Shown: piece after piece, positions 35,341 to 44,945 of the stretch
How the letters are laid out: each line of letters begins with the position of its first letter
Position numbering within the stretch: the stretch's first letter is position 1
Origin: Streptomyces sp. NRRL WC-3626
GTDB lineage: Bacteria; Actinomycetota; Actinomycetes; Streptomycetales; Streptomycetaceae
Assembly: GCF_000718785.1 (NCBI RefSeq)
Contig: NZ_JOCA01000033.1
Location: 1 to 64,000, forward strand
Direction of reading: 5' to 3'
DNA: 64,000 bases
Translations under genes and position numbers: made by a program
Notes under the pieces: generated by a model
Told to the model about the DNA's origin: nothing
What the model saw: only the letters and a program-made list of their open reading frames with translations
The model's database searches: none

Positions 35341-36249
35341 TCACCTCGCGGCCCCCGCGATCCGGCTGTTCTCCTCCTGCGCCTTCTCCTGCTGCTCCTG
35401 CCGGCGTTCGGCGTCCGGCCGGCGGTCCTGGAGCTCCGCCGCCATCTCCCTGATCCTCGGCAGACGGGCTTGCAGGGCGGCACCGGGGCAACTGGTCATG
35501 AAACCGTCGCTGTGGCCCGCCAGGGCGGGCAGCATGGCGGTGGCGCCGACCGCGTACCGGCTGCCGCCGTTGCTGGAGACCAGCCGGACGTCGGATCGCG
35601 GGTCGGTGCCGGACAGACCGAGCTTCCAGGCGGCCAGCTCGGCGATCGCGCGCTCCATCGCGGGCGGTACGGGAACCCCGGCGGTGAAGGTGCCGAGCGC
35701 GGCTATGCCGGTGGTGCGGTGGTTGAAGCCCAGGGTGTGCGCGCCGGTGACGGGGCGGCCCGGGCCGCCCGCGCGGCCTTCGTAGATGGTGCCGCAGCGG
35801 TCGACGAGGAAGTTGTAGCCGATGTCGTCCCAGTCCCGAGCGCTGGTCTGGCCCTCGTAGAGGTTGCGTATCTGGGCGGGGGCCTCGGCGCAGTCGTAGT
35901 CGTTGGGCGAGTCGGTGTGGTGGACGAAGACGGCCACGACCTTGTCGTCGTAGCGCGGGGGCGGCTGTTCGCGGCGGGCGTCGCCCACCCAGACCTCTCT
36001 CGGCACGATGGGCGGCCTGGGCGCCGTGTGGGCGGCCGTGTTGCGTGCGGGGACGGGGGCGGCGGCCGAGGACTCCGCGGCCCGCTCGACGCCGTACGCG
36101 CACAGCACGAGGGCGACCGCCGCGGCGACGCCCGGGACGCAGCCGAGCGGCACCCTGACGCTTCTGGGCAGGTCCGTGCCGCCGATTCTGCGGGATATTC
36201 GGGAAGGATGGCGCGGCCGCGCTCCCCTTGGTCTCGTGAATACACGCAT
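35341..36249 (-). CDS. Secreted/membrane-anchored N-acetylmuramoyl-L-alanine amidase (PGRP fold)
   Basis: A 302-residue protein: an N-terminal membrane segment (about 32-53), a Pro/Ala spacer, then an amidase_2/PGRP domain (about 80-265) opening PREVWVGD. Zinc ligands expected at H110 (VFVHHTDS), H246 (AGHSDGF) and C254 (SCPG) fit the family. A Gln/Glu-rich helical tail closes the protein. It would cut the amide link between MurNAc and the peptide stem outside the cell. ATG 36249 gives the shortest sensible N-terminus; the ribosome-binding site is weak. Confidence 0.88.
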   Translation of the reverse strand: MRVFTRPRGARPRHPSRISRRIGGTDLPRSVRVPLGCVPGVAAAVALVLCAYGVERAAESSAAAPVPARNTAAHTAPRPPIVPREVWVGDARREQPPPRYDDKVVAVFVHHTDSPNDYDCAEAPAQIRNLYEGQTSARDWDDIGYNFLVDRCGTIYEGRAGGPGRPVTGAHTLGFNHRTTGIAALGTFTAGVPVPPAMERAIAELAAWKLGLSGTDPRSDVRLVSSNGGSRYAVGATAMLPALAGHSDGFMTSCPGAALQARLPRIREMAAELQDRRPDAERRQEQQEKAQEENSRIAGAAR

Positions 36250-36468
36250 GCCTTCACTGTGGGTCCGATCGGGGGAGCCCGCGACGTGGCCGCGCCAACC
36301 GGTGGACCCGCCGTACGGTCCGCGGCGGAACCATCGTCCGGCTCCCCGGCGTTCTTCCGGGTACACGCGCGTGCGGCCGCTTCCCGGTGGTCACCCGCGC
36401 GTGGCTGATCACCGGGCCCCTCCCCCACGTATGTATGGGCCGGTGGTTCCGAGAGAAAGGCGGCGTGC

Positions 36469-37650
36469 GTGGACCTGCTCGACATCCTGCTGTTGCTGGT
36501 CGTCCTGGCCTACGCGGCGTCCGGGTACCGGCGCGGGCTGCTGGCCGGCTGTGTGTCGCTGGCCGGTTTCGTGGGCGGTGCGGTCGTCGGCGTGTGGATC
36601 CTGCCGTGGGTGATGGACCTGGTGACGCCGGGGACGACCCGGGCGACGGTGACGGCGGTGTTCACGGTGCTGCTGCCGGCCGTGGCGGGCCATGAGCTGG
36701 CGGGGCGGCTGGCGCTCAGGCTGCGGCGGGAGCTGGACCGGGGCCCGCTGCGGGTGGCGGACGGGGTCGGCGGGGCGGCGGCCAACTCGGTGGCGGTGCT
36801 GATCGTGGCGTGGGTGGTGGCGAGCGTGCTGGGCGCGTCCTCGTCGCCGCTGGTGACGTCGGCGATCCGGGACTCCCGGCTGCTGGGGGCGGTGCAGGAC
36901 ACGATGCCGGACACCACGCCGGGCTGGTTCTCGCGGGCCACGTCGGCGCTGACGGAGGCGGGTTTCCCGCAGGTCTTCAACCCGTTCGAGAACGAGTCGA
37001 CGGCCGAGGTCGCCGCGCCCACCGGGGACAGCGTCACCGCGGCCGCCACCCGGGCCGCGCAGCGCAGCACGGTGAAGGTGGAGGGGGTGGCGGGCGCGCA
37101 GGGCCGCGAGGGCAGCGGTTTCGTGTACGCGGCCGAGCATGTGATGACCAACGCGCATGTGGTGGCCGGCATCGACGAGCCGACCGTACGCGTGGGCGGG
37201 GTCGGGCAGGTGTACGAGGCACGGGTGGTGCTCTTCGATCCGCGCAAGGACGTGGCCGTGCTGTATGTGCCGGATCTGCGCGCTCCGGTGCTGGACTTCG
37301 ACGACGACGCGGACCGCGGCGACTCGGCGGTCGTCGCCGGCTATCCGCAGGACGGCGATCTGAATCTGCAGGCGGCGACGGTCGCCAACCGGGTGCGGGC
37401 CCGGGGGCAGAACATCTACAACGACGCGACCGTCACGCGCGAGATCTACTCGATCCGCTCCACGGTCCGGCCCGGCAACTCCGGCGGCCCGCTGCTGACG
37501 GCCGACGGCCGGGTGTACGGGGTGGTGTTCGCGCGGTCCACGTCGGACGCCGAGACGGGGTACGTCCTGACGGCGGACGAGGTGGCCGAGGACGCCGAGC
37601 GCGCGGCGGACGCGACGGCGCCGGTGGACACCGGGGAGCCGACGGCGTAG
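36469..37650 (+). CDS. MarP-like membrane-bound serine protease
   Basis: A 393-residue protein with four N-terminal membrane helices of the CvpA/colicin V type (about 3-135) followed by an extracellular trypsin-like domain. The catalytic triad is H230 (MTNAHVV), D261 (RKDVAVLYV) and S338 (RPGNSGGPL). This is the layout of M. tuberculosis MarP (Rv3671c), needed for acid and oxidative stress tolerance. GTG 36469 follows AGAAAGG. It is divergent from the amidase gene; in mycobacteria a peptidoglycan hydrolase is a MarP substrate, so the neighbourhood is suggestive. Confidence 0.9.
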   Translation: MDLLDILLLLVVLAYAASGYRRGLLAGCVSLAGFVGGAVVGVWILPWVMDLVTPGTTRATVTAVFTVLLPAVAGHELAGRLALRLRRELDRGPLRVADGVGGAAANSVAVLIVAWVVASVLGASSSPLVTSAIRDSRLLGAVQDTMPDTTPGWFSRATSALTEAGFPQVFNPFENESTAEVAAPTGDSVTAAATRAAQRSTVKVEGVAGAQGREGSGFVYAAEHVMTNAHVVAGIDEPTVRVGGVGQVYEARVVLFDPRKDVAVLYVPDLRAPVLDFDDDADRGDSAVVAGYPQDGDLNLQAATVANRVRARGQNIYNDATVTREIYSIRSTVRPGNSGGPLLTADGRVYGVVFARSTSDAETGYVLTADEVAEDAERAADATAPVDTGEPTA

Positions 37651-37678
37651 GGGGTGCCCGGCACCCCCTGGGGCCCCG

Positions 37679-38170
37679 TCAGACCAGCGACTGCCCCATG
37701 AGCACGTCGTCGACGTACGTACCCCCGACGAAGAACTCCTCCGGCTGGACGCCTTCCACGGCGAAGCCCCCGGACTCGTACAGCCTGCGGGCGGCGGTGT
37801 TGTGACCGAGCACGCGCAGGGTGATCCGGCGGGCGCCTGCTTCCCGCGCCTGGGCGACGGCGGCCCGCACCAGGGCGCGGCCCACGCCCAGTCCACGTGC
37901 CTCCTCGGCGACGGCGAGGCCGCGGATCTGCCGTACGTGCGCGTTGGAGGCGAGTTCGGTGGGGAAGCCGAGGCGGACGTAGCCCACGATCCGCCCCCGG
38001 TGCTCGGCGACGTGGTGGTCCCGGGGACCGGAGCGTTCGCTGAAGAAGGTGTCGTACGGCGGCTGCGGCGGCGGGGTGACGGCGTGCAGGGTGGACCAGG
38101 TCGCCCGGTCGAGGAGGGCCAGCTCCCCCTCGTCGTCGAAGCGGGCGACGCGTATGAACGGCTCGGACAT
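37679..38170 (-). CDS. GNAT-family N-acetyltransferase
   Basis: A 163-residue protein with the acetyl-CoA-binding motif A, RGLGVGRALVRAAV, near residues 93-106 and motif B in LYESGGFAVEGVQPEEF. The substrate is unknown. ATG 38170 is chosen because AAGGTG sits six bases upstream; an in-frame GTG three codons earlier lacks a site. It is convergent with the protease gene and divergent from the epimerase gene. Confidence 0.85.
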   Translation of the reverse strand: MSEPFIRVARFDDEGELALLDRATWSTLHAVTPPPQPPYDTFFSERSGPRDHHVAEHRGRIVGYVRLGFPTELASNAHVRQIRGLAVAEEARGLGVGRALVRAAVAQAREAGARRITLRVLGHNTAARRLYESGGFAVEGVQPEEFFVGGTYVDDVLMGQSLV

Positions 38171-38241
38171 GGGCGCCACCTTACGGGCGGATCGGCGCTC
38201 CCAGCCGTGAATTTCGTGGCGCGCGGGGCAGGATGGACGCC

Positions 38242-39150
38242 ATGGAACGTTCCCGAATCGCGGTGGCCGGTGCGTCCGGGCTCATCGGAGACGCGCTCGC
38301 GCGGTCTCTCACGGCGGACGGGCACGAGGTGGTCCGGCTGGTACGGCGCGCGCCCCGGGCGGCGGACGAGGTCCGCTGGGACCCGGAGCGCGGGTCGGTC
38401 GACGCGGCCGGTCTCGCCGGATGCGACGCGGTGGTGAACCTGGCGGGCGCCGGGGTCGGCGACCGGCGCTGGACGGCGGAGTACAAGGCGCGGATCAGGA
38501 GCAGCCGGGTCGGCGGCACGCAGGCGCTCGCGCGGGCCGTCGCGGGTCTGCCCGAGGACGTACGGCCGCGGGTGTTCCTCAACGGCAGTGCGATCGGCTA
38601 CTACGGCGAGACCGGCGACCGGACGGTGGACGAGAGCGCCCCGCCGGGCGAGGGCTTCCTGCCGGAGCTGTGCGTCGAGTGGGAGGCGGCCGCCGCGCCG
38701 GCCCGGGAGGCGGGCGTACGGACGGTGTTCTCGCGCACCGGCCTGGTGGTGGCGCGCGGAGGCGGCGCGTGGGGCCGGCTCTTCCCGCTGTTCCGGGCCG
38801 GGCTGGGCGGGCGGATGGGTGACGGAAGCCAGTACTGGTCGTTCGTGGCGCTGCACGACGAGGTGGCCGCGCTGCGCCATCTCCTGGACACCGAGGGGCT
38901 GTCCGGGCCGTTCAACGTGACCGCGCCGCAGCCCGCGACCAACCGTGAGGTCACCGAGGCGATGTCGCGCGTACTGCGCCGGCCGGCGCTGTTCGCGGTG
39001 CCGGCGCCGGTGCTGCGGACGGTGCTCGGGGAGATGTCCGGGGATGTCCTCGGCAGCGCCCGTGTGCTGCCGGCGCGGCTGCTGGAATCCGGCTTCCGGT
39101 TCGCGTTCCCCGGGATCGAGGGGGCGATCAGGGCGGCGGCTGCCCGCTGA
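38242..39150 (+). CDS. TIGR01777-type NAD(P)-dependent epimerase
   Basis: A 302-residue short-chain dehydrogenase-like protein: glycine motif GASGLIGDALARSL at the N-terminus, then GCDAVVNLAGAGVGDRRW, NGSAIGYYGETGDR and the C-terminal DUF1731 region (RVLPARLLESGFRF). This is the YfcH/SulA-related group; the substrate is unknown. ATG 38242 is preferred over ATG 38233 because GGCAGGA has correct spacing to it. Confidence 0.87.
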   Translation: MERSRIAVAGASGLIGDALARSLTADGHEVVRLVRRAPRAADEVRWDPERGSVDAAGLAGCDAVVNLAGAGVGDRRWTAEYKARIRSSRVGGTQALARAVAGLPEDVRPRVFLNGSAIGYYGETGDRTVDESAPPGEGFLPELCVEWEAAAAPAREAGVRTVFSRTGLVVARGGGAWGRLFPLFRAGLGGRMGDGSQYWSFVALHDEVAALRHLLDTEGLSGPFNVTAPQPATNREVTEAMSRVLRRPALFAVPAPVLRTVLGEMSGDVLGSARVLPARLLESGFRFAFPGIEGAIRAAAAR

Positions 39151-39347
39151 CCCTCGCCCGCGGACCGTCCGGCACCCCGGGGTGCCCGTCCGGCACGCGC
39201 ATGCGACCTTCGTGCGCCCGTGCTCTGCCCGTGCGCGACTGACCGGGTGACCGGGCACGGACCTACCCTCGACCAGAACTCGGGTATCCCTGGGGCCTGT
39301 TGAGGGCATGAAGTCTCCAGCGCCCGCGCAACCTCGAGGAGGTGCAC

Positions 39348-40751
39348 GTGCTTGAGCCCACGTACCAGGCGGACGTCGTCATCGTGGGGGCCGGGGTCGC
39401 CGGACTCTCCGCCGCACGACGACTGACCAGCGCAGGAGTCACCACGATGGTTCTGGAGGCCGCCCAGGAGGTGGGCGGCCGGATGGCCACCGAGAAGGTC
39501 GACGGCTTCCGGCTCGACCGGATCGGACGGCTGCTGTCCACGGCGTATCCCGAGCTACGGCCGGACGGGGGCCTCGACGGGCTGGTGCTGCGTCCGTTCG
39601 CACCCGGCGTCCTGCTGCACAGCGACGGACGGCACCATCGTGCGGGCGTGCAGCCGGGCGCGAGAGGGGCGCGGAGCGCGAGGGGCGCACTGTATGCGGT
39701 GCGCGCCCTGGCGAGCGCCCCACGGGCGGGCGGGGGGCCGCGCAGGCCGGTGGCGGTGCCCGGCCGGCAGGTGTCGGTGCCCCGCAGCCGTACGGGCGCG
39801 CCGCTGGGCACGGCGGTCGACCAGGCGCGGCTGGGGGCCGCGTTCAGCAAGCTCGCGGGTACGCCGGTGGAACGGCTGCTGGCGCGGCCCGAGACGACGG
39901 CGGCGGAGGCGCTGCCGGGCCGGGGGCTGCCGGCCCGCACGATCGACGGTTTTCTGCGTCCGCTGCTGGCCGCGCTGCTGTGCGATCCGGAGCTCACCAC
40001 GTCCAGCCGGTGCGCGGATCTGGCGCTCCGGGCGTTCGCGAGCGGGCGGCTGTGTGTGCCGGAGGGCGGCGCCGAGGCGCTGCCGCGGCGACTGGAGCGG
40101 GGGCTGCCGGCGGGGACGGTGCACACGGGGGTGCGGGTCACGTCCGTGTCGACGACCTCGGTGACCACCGCGGAGCACGGGGAGTTCCGGTGCGGCGCGG
40201 TACTGGTCGCGACGGGTGCGCGGGAGGCGGCGGAGCTGCTGCCGGGGCTGCGGGTGCCGGACTTCCACCCGGTGACCGTGCTGCACCACACCACCGACGA
40301 GGCGCCGGGGACGGGGGCGTCGCTGCTGCTGGACGCGGAGCGGGGCGGGCCGGTGGCGCACACGGCGGTCGTCAGCCGGGTCGACCCCTCCCGCGCCCCG
40401 GCGGGGCGCACGCTGGTCAGCTCGACGGTCCTGGGGCCGCCGGTGCCGGGCGTCGACACCGCCGTACGCATGCATCTGGCGCGGCTGTACGGCGTGCCGA
40501 CGGGGCGGTGGGAGACGGTGGGTGTGTACCACTCGCCGGAGGCGGTGCCCGCGATGCGGCCGCCGCACGATCTGCGGCGGCCGGTGCGGTTGCTGGCGGG
40601 GCTGTACGTGTGCGGCGATCACCGGGACACGGGGACCGTGCAGGGGGCGTTGCACTCGGCTCATCGGGCGGCGGGGGCGATATTGGCGGACCTGGGGGCG
40701 GATCGGTCGCTGCACCGGGCGGAACCGGCCCCGACCGCCCGGGCGGCCTGA
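39348..40751 (+). CDS. FAD-dependent amine oxidase/desaturase-like oxidoreductase
   Basis: A 467-residue flavoprotein with the dinucleotide-binding motif VVIVGAGVAGLSAARRLTSAG at the N-terminus, the GGRMATEKV segment and a C-terminal GLYVCGDHRDTGTVQGALHSA block, where the FAD ribityl side is bound. It belongs to the amine oxidase/protoporphyrinogen oxidase/phytoene desaturase superfamily; the substrate is unknown. Two GTGs exist (39342, 39348); the second is five bases after GAGGAGG and is chosen. Confidence 0.86.
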   Translation: MLEPTYQADVVIVGAGVAGLSAARRLTSAGVTTMVLEAAQEVGGRMATEKVDGFRLDRIGRLLSTAYPELRPDGGLDGLVLRPFAPGVLLHSDGRHHRAGVQPGARGARSARGALYAVRALASAPRAGGGPRRPVAVPGRQVSVPRSRTGAPLGTAVDQARLGAAFSKLAGTPVERLLARPETTAAEALPGRGLPARTIDGFLRPLLAALLCDPELTTSSRCADLALRAFASGRLCVPEGGAEALPRRLERGLPAGTVHTGVRVTSVSTTSVTTAEHGEFRCGAVLVATGAREAAELLPGLRVPDFHPVTVLHHTTDEAPGTGASLLLDAERGGPVAHTAVVSRVDPSRAPAGRTLVSSTVLGPPVPGVDTAVRMHLARLYGVPTGRWETVGVYHSPEAVPAMRPPHDLRRPVRLLAGLYVCGDHRDTGTVQGALHSAHRAAGAILADLGADRSLHRAEPAPTARAA

Positions 40752-40917
40752 CCTGCCGGCCGGTGCGTGTGCCGTGCGCGCGGGGGCGCGTTTTTCGCGC
40801 CCCCCCCGGCGCCTGCGAGGGTGCTCCGCGTCTGATGCGGACCGGGGGTGTTCGCGCGGCCCGGCGCTTACGGGGTGCCGTCGCGCCCACCCGTGCCGCC
40901 CCAGCGGCACGACTGCC

Positions 40918-41048
40918 CGCGGAGTGCGGAGGGCGCGGCCGGGGCCGGGGTCAGCCGTAGGCCGCGACCTTGTCGCGGTACGCGCGGAGTGCGGAGGGCG
41001 CGGCCGGGGCCGAGGTCAGCCGTAGGCCGCGACCTTGTCGCGGTACGT
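40918..41048. repeat. 65-base tandem duplication of the regulator 3' end
   Basis: 40919-40983 and 40984-41048 match at 63 of 65 positions. The inner copy contains the last ten codons and stop of the minus-strand regulator plus 32 bases of 3' flank; the outer copy repeats the same codons, encoding YRDKVAAYG and a stop, downstream of the real stop. Confidence 0.92.
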
Positions 41049-42473
41049 GCGGACCGGGGTCGCGTCGCGGTATGGCTCGAGCTTGCGTTCGAAGTCGCGT
41101 ACGTATTCGACCGCTCGTACCGAGCGCATCTCCGCCGCCTGGGCGGCCGCCTCGGCGCCCAGTTGGCATGCCTGGTCGAGTTCGCCGAGGGCGAGGCGGG
41201 CGGTCGCCAGGACCACCCGGCAGAACAGCCGGCTGCGCGCGTACCCCGCCGCGCGCAACCGCAGCGAGCGTTCCGCGTGCTGCGCCGCCGCCCGGAACTG
41301 CTGAAGGTCCCGGTGGCAGTGCGAGAACTCGTCCGCCAGCTGCGCCTCGTCGAAGCAGCGCGCCCAGTACGGCACGTCGTCACCCGCCCGCGCCCCCTCC
41401 AGCGCGCGCTCCGCGCGGACCAGCGCGGCCGTGCAGGACCGCACCTCCCCCAGCACCCCGTGCCCCCGCGCCTCGGCGGCCTGCAGCAGCGCCTGCACGA
41501 CCGGCGGAACGGACCCGCCCGCCCCCTGCTGGGCCACCCGCGCCAGCTGGACGGCCTCGCGCCCGTGCCCGAGGTACACCGCCTGCCTGCTCATCGTGAC
41601 CAGCACGTACGCGCCGTACGGCCGGTCCCCCGCCGCCTGCGCGAGCCGCAGTGCCTGTACGAAGTACCGCTGCGCGAGCCCGTGCGCGGCGATGTCGTAC
41701 GACGTCCAGCCCGCCAGCCGGGTCAGGTCCGCGGCGGCCGCGAACAGCCGCCGCCCGGTCTGTTCGCCGTACGTGCCGCGCAGCATGGGCTCGCACTCGT
41801 GCTCCAGGTACCGCACGAGGGCCTGGCGGGCGTGCCCGCCGCCGTACGCGTCGTCGAGGGTGCGGAACAGTTCGCCGACCGAGCGCAGCGCGGAGATGTC
41901 GCCGCCGGTGACCCGGTGGCCGGGCCCGCGTTCGGCGGTGGCGCGGCGGCGGGCAAGCAGTTCGGCCGGGCGGGGCAGGGCCGTCCGCGCCTGGGCCGGT
42001 ACCCGCGGCGGGGGTTCCGTGCGGGCCACCTTCTCGTCCGCCCGTCCGATCAGCCAGTCCCGGCTCGGCACGACCAGGCCCGCCGAGGTGAAGGCGATCT
42101 TCCGCAGCTCGGCATGGCTGCCGGAGTCCTTGCGCCACAGGCCGCTGACGATGTCGACGGCCTCCTCGGGGCTCGCGGCGAACTCCAGGCCCGCGTAGAC
42201 GGGGGCGCAGGCGTCCAGTCCCAGGTCCTGGGCGGTCAGGCGCCGGCCGAGGCGGCGGGTGAAGACCTCGGCGATCAGCGCCGGTGTCGTACCGCGCGGC
42301 TGCTGTCCGCGCAGCCAGCGGGTGACGGAGGTCTTGTCGTATCTCAGGTCGAGCCCGTGTTCGAGACCGAGCTGGTCCACGCGACGGGCGAGTCCCGCGT
42401 TGGAGAACCCCGCTTCTGCGATGAGCGCGGCGAGCTGGCGGTTGGGGGTGCGCTGCGCGGGTCGTTCCGTCAT
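41016..42473 (-). CDS. HTH/TPR-type pleiotropic regulator (NsdA-like)
   Basis: A 485-residue protein. The N-terminal ~90 residues form an unusual helix-turn-helix (NRQLAALIAEAGFSNAGLARRVDQLG, DKTSVTRWLRGQQPRGTTPALIAEVF). The rest is a helical repeat region like tetratricopeptides (LRTLDDAY, ARQALVRYLEH, and so on). The layout is that of Streptomyces regulators of the NsdA type, which act on development and antibiotic production. ATG 42473 is chosen as the family start; AGGAGA is rather far upstream. The last ten codons lie inside a tandem duplication. An imperfect TTCGGGC/GCCCGAA pair (42591-42597, 42624-42630) lies in its promoter region. Confidence 0.82.
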   Translation of the reverse strand: MTERPAQRTPNRQLAALIAEAGFSNAGLARRVDQLGLEHGLDLRYDKTSVTRWLRGQQPRGTTPALIAEVFTRRLGRRLTAQDLGLDACAPVYAGLEFAASPEEAVDIVSGLWRKDSGSHAELRKIAFTSAGLVVPSRDWLIGRADEKVARTEPPPRVPAQARTALPRPAELLARRRATAERGPGHRVTGGDISALRSVGELFRTLDDAYGGGHARQALVRYLEHECEPMLRGTYGEQTGRRLFAAAADLTRLAGWTSYDIAAHGLAQRYFVQALRLAQAAGDRPYGAYVLVTMSRQAVYLGHGREAVQLARVAQQGAGGSVPPVVQALLQAAEARGHGVLGEVRSCTAALVRAERALEGARAGDDVPYWARCFDEAQLADEFSHCHRDLQQFRAAAQHAERSLRLRAAGYARSRLFCRVVLATARLALGELDQACQLGAEAAAQAAEMRSVRAVEYVRDFERKLEPYRDATPVRTYRDKVAAYG

Positions 42474-42760
42474 CGGTGGTGCGGTCTCCTGCCTTCCGGC
42501 TGAGCGAGGTGCCACGACGTGCCTGTGAGCAGCCCGTTTGGGCGTACGGACGGCGCGAATGTAGCGGAGAGTAAGCGGCCGGTCGCAGATTTCGGGCGGC
42601 ATTCATCCGATCGTGTGAGAATTGCCCGAATGCTGACATTCCCTGCCGGACCTCAGCCCGGCAGCACCCCGGGCGGCCCCCGAAGGTCCCGCGCTCGAAC
42701 GGTCGTACAGTGGCGTGGGCGCGTTTCGTGTCCGACTGACCTTCTAGGGAGGCGCTTGCC

Positions 42761-43561
42761 GTGAGCGAGTTGCGGTTCGTGCGGATGGGTTTCGGGGCCG
42801 AGGCCGTGGACTATCAGGTGGCCTGGGACGAGCAGCGCCGGGTGCACGCGGCGCGGTTCGCCGACGAGGTGCCCGACACCGTGATCCTCCTGGAACACCC
42901 CCCGGTCTACACGGCCGGCCGCCGCACCGAGGCGAGCGAGCGCCCCCTCGACGGCACCCCGGTCATCGACGTGGACCGCGGCGGCAAGATCACCTGGCAC
43001 GGCCCCGGCCAGCTGGTCGGCTACCCGATCCAGAAGCTGCCCCGCCCGGTGGACGTGGTCGCGCACGTACGGCGCCTGGAGGAGGCCCTGATCCGGGCCT
43101 GCGCGGAGTTCGGCCTGGAGACCACCCGGGTGGAGGGCCGCAGCGGGGTGTGGGTGCTGGGCGACCCGGTGGAGCGGCGCCCGGCGCTCGGCGGGCTCTC
43201 CCTGGACTTCGACCCCCGGCTCACCGACGACGAGTTCGACCCCCGCCTCAACGGCCCGGAGTACGCCCCGTCCAACGCCGGCCAGCGCCGCGAGGACCGC
43301 AAGATCGCCGCGATCGGCATCCGGGTCGCCAAGGGCGTCACGATGCACGGCTTCGCCCTCAACGTGAACCCCGACAACAAGTGGTTCGACCGGATCATCC
43401 CGTGCGGCATCCGGGACGCCGGCGTCGCCTCCCTGGCGAACGAGCTGGGCCGCGACATCACCATCGCCGAGGTGCTCCCCGTCGTGGAGCGCCACCTCCG
43501 GGACGTCGTGGAGAACGCGGAGCTGAGGCCCCGGGTGATCGAAGAGGCACCGGCGGCATAA
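42761..43561 (+). CDS. lipB: Lipoyl(octanoyl) transferase
   Basis: Transfers octanoyl from acyl carrier protein to lipoyl domains. The 266-residue protein has the family signature [17 protein letters not shown], the catalytic Lys181 ([10 protein letters not shown]) and the nucleophile Cys215 ([10 protein letters not shown]). GTG 42761 follows GGGAGG by eight bases. lipA follows after 152 bases. The E2 encoded at 27891 is the main substrate in this window. Confidence 0.96.
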   Translation: MSELRFVRMGFGAEAVDYQVAWDEQRRVHAARFADEVPDTVILLEHPPVYTAGRRTEASERPLDGTPVIDVDRGGKITWHGPGQLVGYPIQKLPRPVDVVAHVRRLEEALIRACAEFGLETTRVEGRSGVWVLGDPVERRPALGGLSLDFDPRLTDDEFDPRLNGPEYAPSNAGQRREDRKIAAIGIRVAKGVTMHGFALNVNPDNKWFDRIIPCGIRDAGVASLANELGRDITIAEVLPVVERHLRDVVENAELRPRVIEEAPAA

Positions 43562-43713
43562 ACCGGCCGCGTCCGGTGTTGGCGGTCGTGGTGACACAGG
43601 CCGCATCGGGGGTCGCGGCCGGGCAGCAGTCAGCAGGCGGACACCCCGCCGGACGTTCAAATCAACGGGCGTACCCTTGAGCACGCCGAGGAATCAATCG
43701 CTAGGAGCCGGTC

Positions 43714-44679
43714 GTGTCCGCAGTCGCACCCGACGGACGCAAGATGCTGCGCCTGGAGGTCCGCAACAGCCAGACCCCCATCGAGCGCAAGCCCGAGTGG
43801 ATCAAGACCCGGGCGAAAATGGGCCCCGAGTACTCCAAGATGCAGAACCTCGTGAAGAGCGAGGGGCTGCACACGGTCTGCCAGGAAGCCGGCTGTCCGA
43901 ACATCTACGAGTGCTGGGAGGACCGCGAGGCGACCTTCCTCATCGGTGGCGACCAGTGCACCCGGCGCTGTGACTTCTGCCAGATCGACACCGGCAAGCC
44001 CGAGGCGCTGGACCGTGACGAGCCGCGCCGGGTGGGCGAGTCGGTCGTCACCATGGACCTGAACTACGCCACGATCACCGGCGTCGCGCGCGACGACCTG
44101 GAGGACGGCGGCGCCTGGCTGTACGCGGAGACCGTGCGCCAGATCCACGCGCAGACCGCCGAGCGCGCGGACGGCCGTACCAAGGTCGAACTGCTGGCCC
44201 CCGACTTCAACGCGGTCCCCGAGCAGCTGGCGGAGGTCTTCTCCTCCCGCCCCGAGGTGTTCGCGCACAACGTGGAGACGGTCCCCCGGATCTTCAAGCG
44301 GATCCGCCCCGGCTTCCGCTACGAGCGTTCCCTGAAGGTCATCACGGACGCCCGCGACTACGGTCTGGTCACGAAGTCGAACCTGATCCTCGGCATGGGC
44401 GAGACCCGTGAGGAGGTCGGCGACGCTCTCAGGCAGCTGCACGAGGCGGGCTGCGAGCTGATCACCATCACCCAGTATCTGCGGCCCTCCGTGCGCCATC
44501 ACCCGGTCGAGCGCTGGGTGAAGCCGCACGAGTTCGTGGAGCTGAAGGAGGAGGCCGAGCAGATCGGCTTCTCCGGTGTGATGTCCGGCCCGCTGGTCCG
44601 CTCCTCGTACCGCGCCGGCCGCCTCTACGGGATGGCGATCGAGAAGCGTGGCGCGTACGCGGCCTCGCAGGCCGTCTGA
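43714..44679 (+). CDS. lipA: Lipoyl synthase
   Basis: Radical-SAM enzyme that inserts two sulfurs into octanoyl-E2. The 321-residue protein carries both clusters: auxiliary cysteines C56, C61, C67 ([12 protein letters not shown]) and radical-SAM cysteines C82, C86, C89 (CTRRCDFC). The C-terminal [10 protein letters not shown] holds the Ser that ligates the auxiliary cluster. GTG 43714 follows TAGGAG. The sulfur for its auxiliary cluster could come via the A-type carrier encoded at 6920. Confidence 0.97.
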   Translation: MSAVAPDGRKMLRLEVRNSQTPIERKPEWIKTRAKMGPEYSKMQNLVKSEGLHTVCQEAGCPNIYECWEDREATFLIGGDQCTRRCDFCQIDTGKPEALDRDEPRRVGESVVTMDLNYATITGVARDDLEDGGAWLYAETVRQIHAQTAERADGRTKVELLAPDFNAVPEQLAEVFSSRPEVFAHNVETVPRIFKRIRPGFRYERSLKVITDARDYGLVTKSNLILGMGETREEVGDALRQLHEAGCELITITQYLRPSVRHHPVERWVKPHEFVELKEEAEQIGFSGVMSGPLVRSSYRAGRLYGMAIEKRGAYAASQAV

Positions 44680-44761
44680 CCCTGCCCGCAGCCGTCCCCG
44701 GCACACCGCCCACCGCGTGTGAATTCACGCACAAGGCCCTACCGGCCGGTAATGGCCGATA

Positions 44762-44814
44762 CGACGCGGTCCCGACCGTCCTCGCAGATGAGGGCACAGG
44801 TCGGGACCGCGTCG
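44762..44814 (+). terminator. Long terminator hairpin after lipA
   Basis: A perfect 16-pair stem (44762-44777 with 44799-44814) with a 21-base loop that can itself pair CCTC with GAGG. It lies 82 bases after lipA and has no T-run. An alternative role as a leader structure for the next gene is less likely. Confidence 0.65.
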
Positions 44815-44850
44815 GCGTTCCGGGCCCCTCATCCGAGGCTTCATGCCCGT

Positions 44851-44879
44851 TTGACCGGTCGGTCACGCACTGGTAACAC
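44851..44879 (+). promoter_or_regulatory. Promoter for the small gene at 44946
   Basis: TTGACC (44851-44856), 17 bases, then TAACAC (44874-44879). The expected transcription start is about 44886, which is itself a GTG in frame with the gene. Confidence 0.6.
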
Positions 44880-44945
44880 CAGTCGGTGAGCCTGGAATCA
44901 CCGCACGTACTCCGCTACCCGCCGGCACCGAGAGGGATCTCCACC

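Noticed and set aside
42519..42764. An 81-codon frame upstream of lipB
   Set aside because: It covers the promoter region of the NsdA-like gene, with low coding character, and runs into the lipB start.
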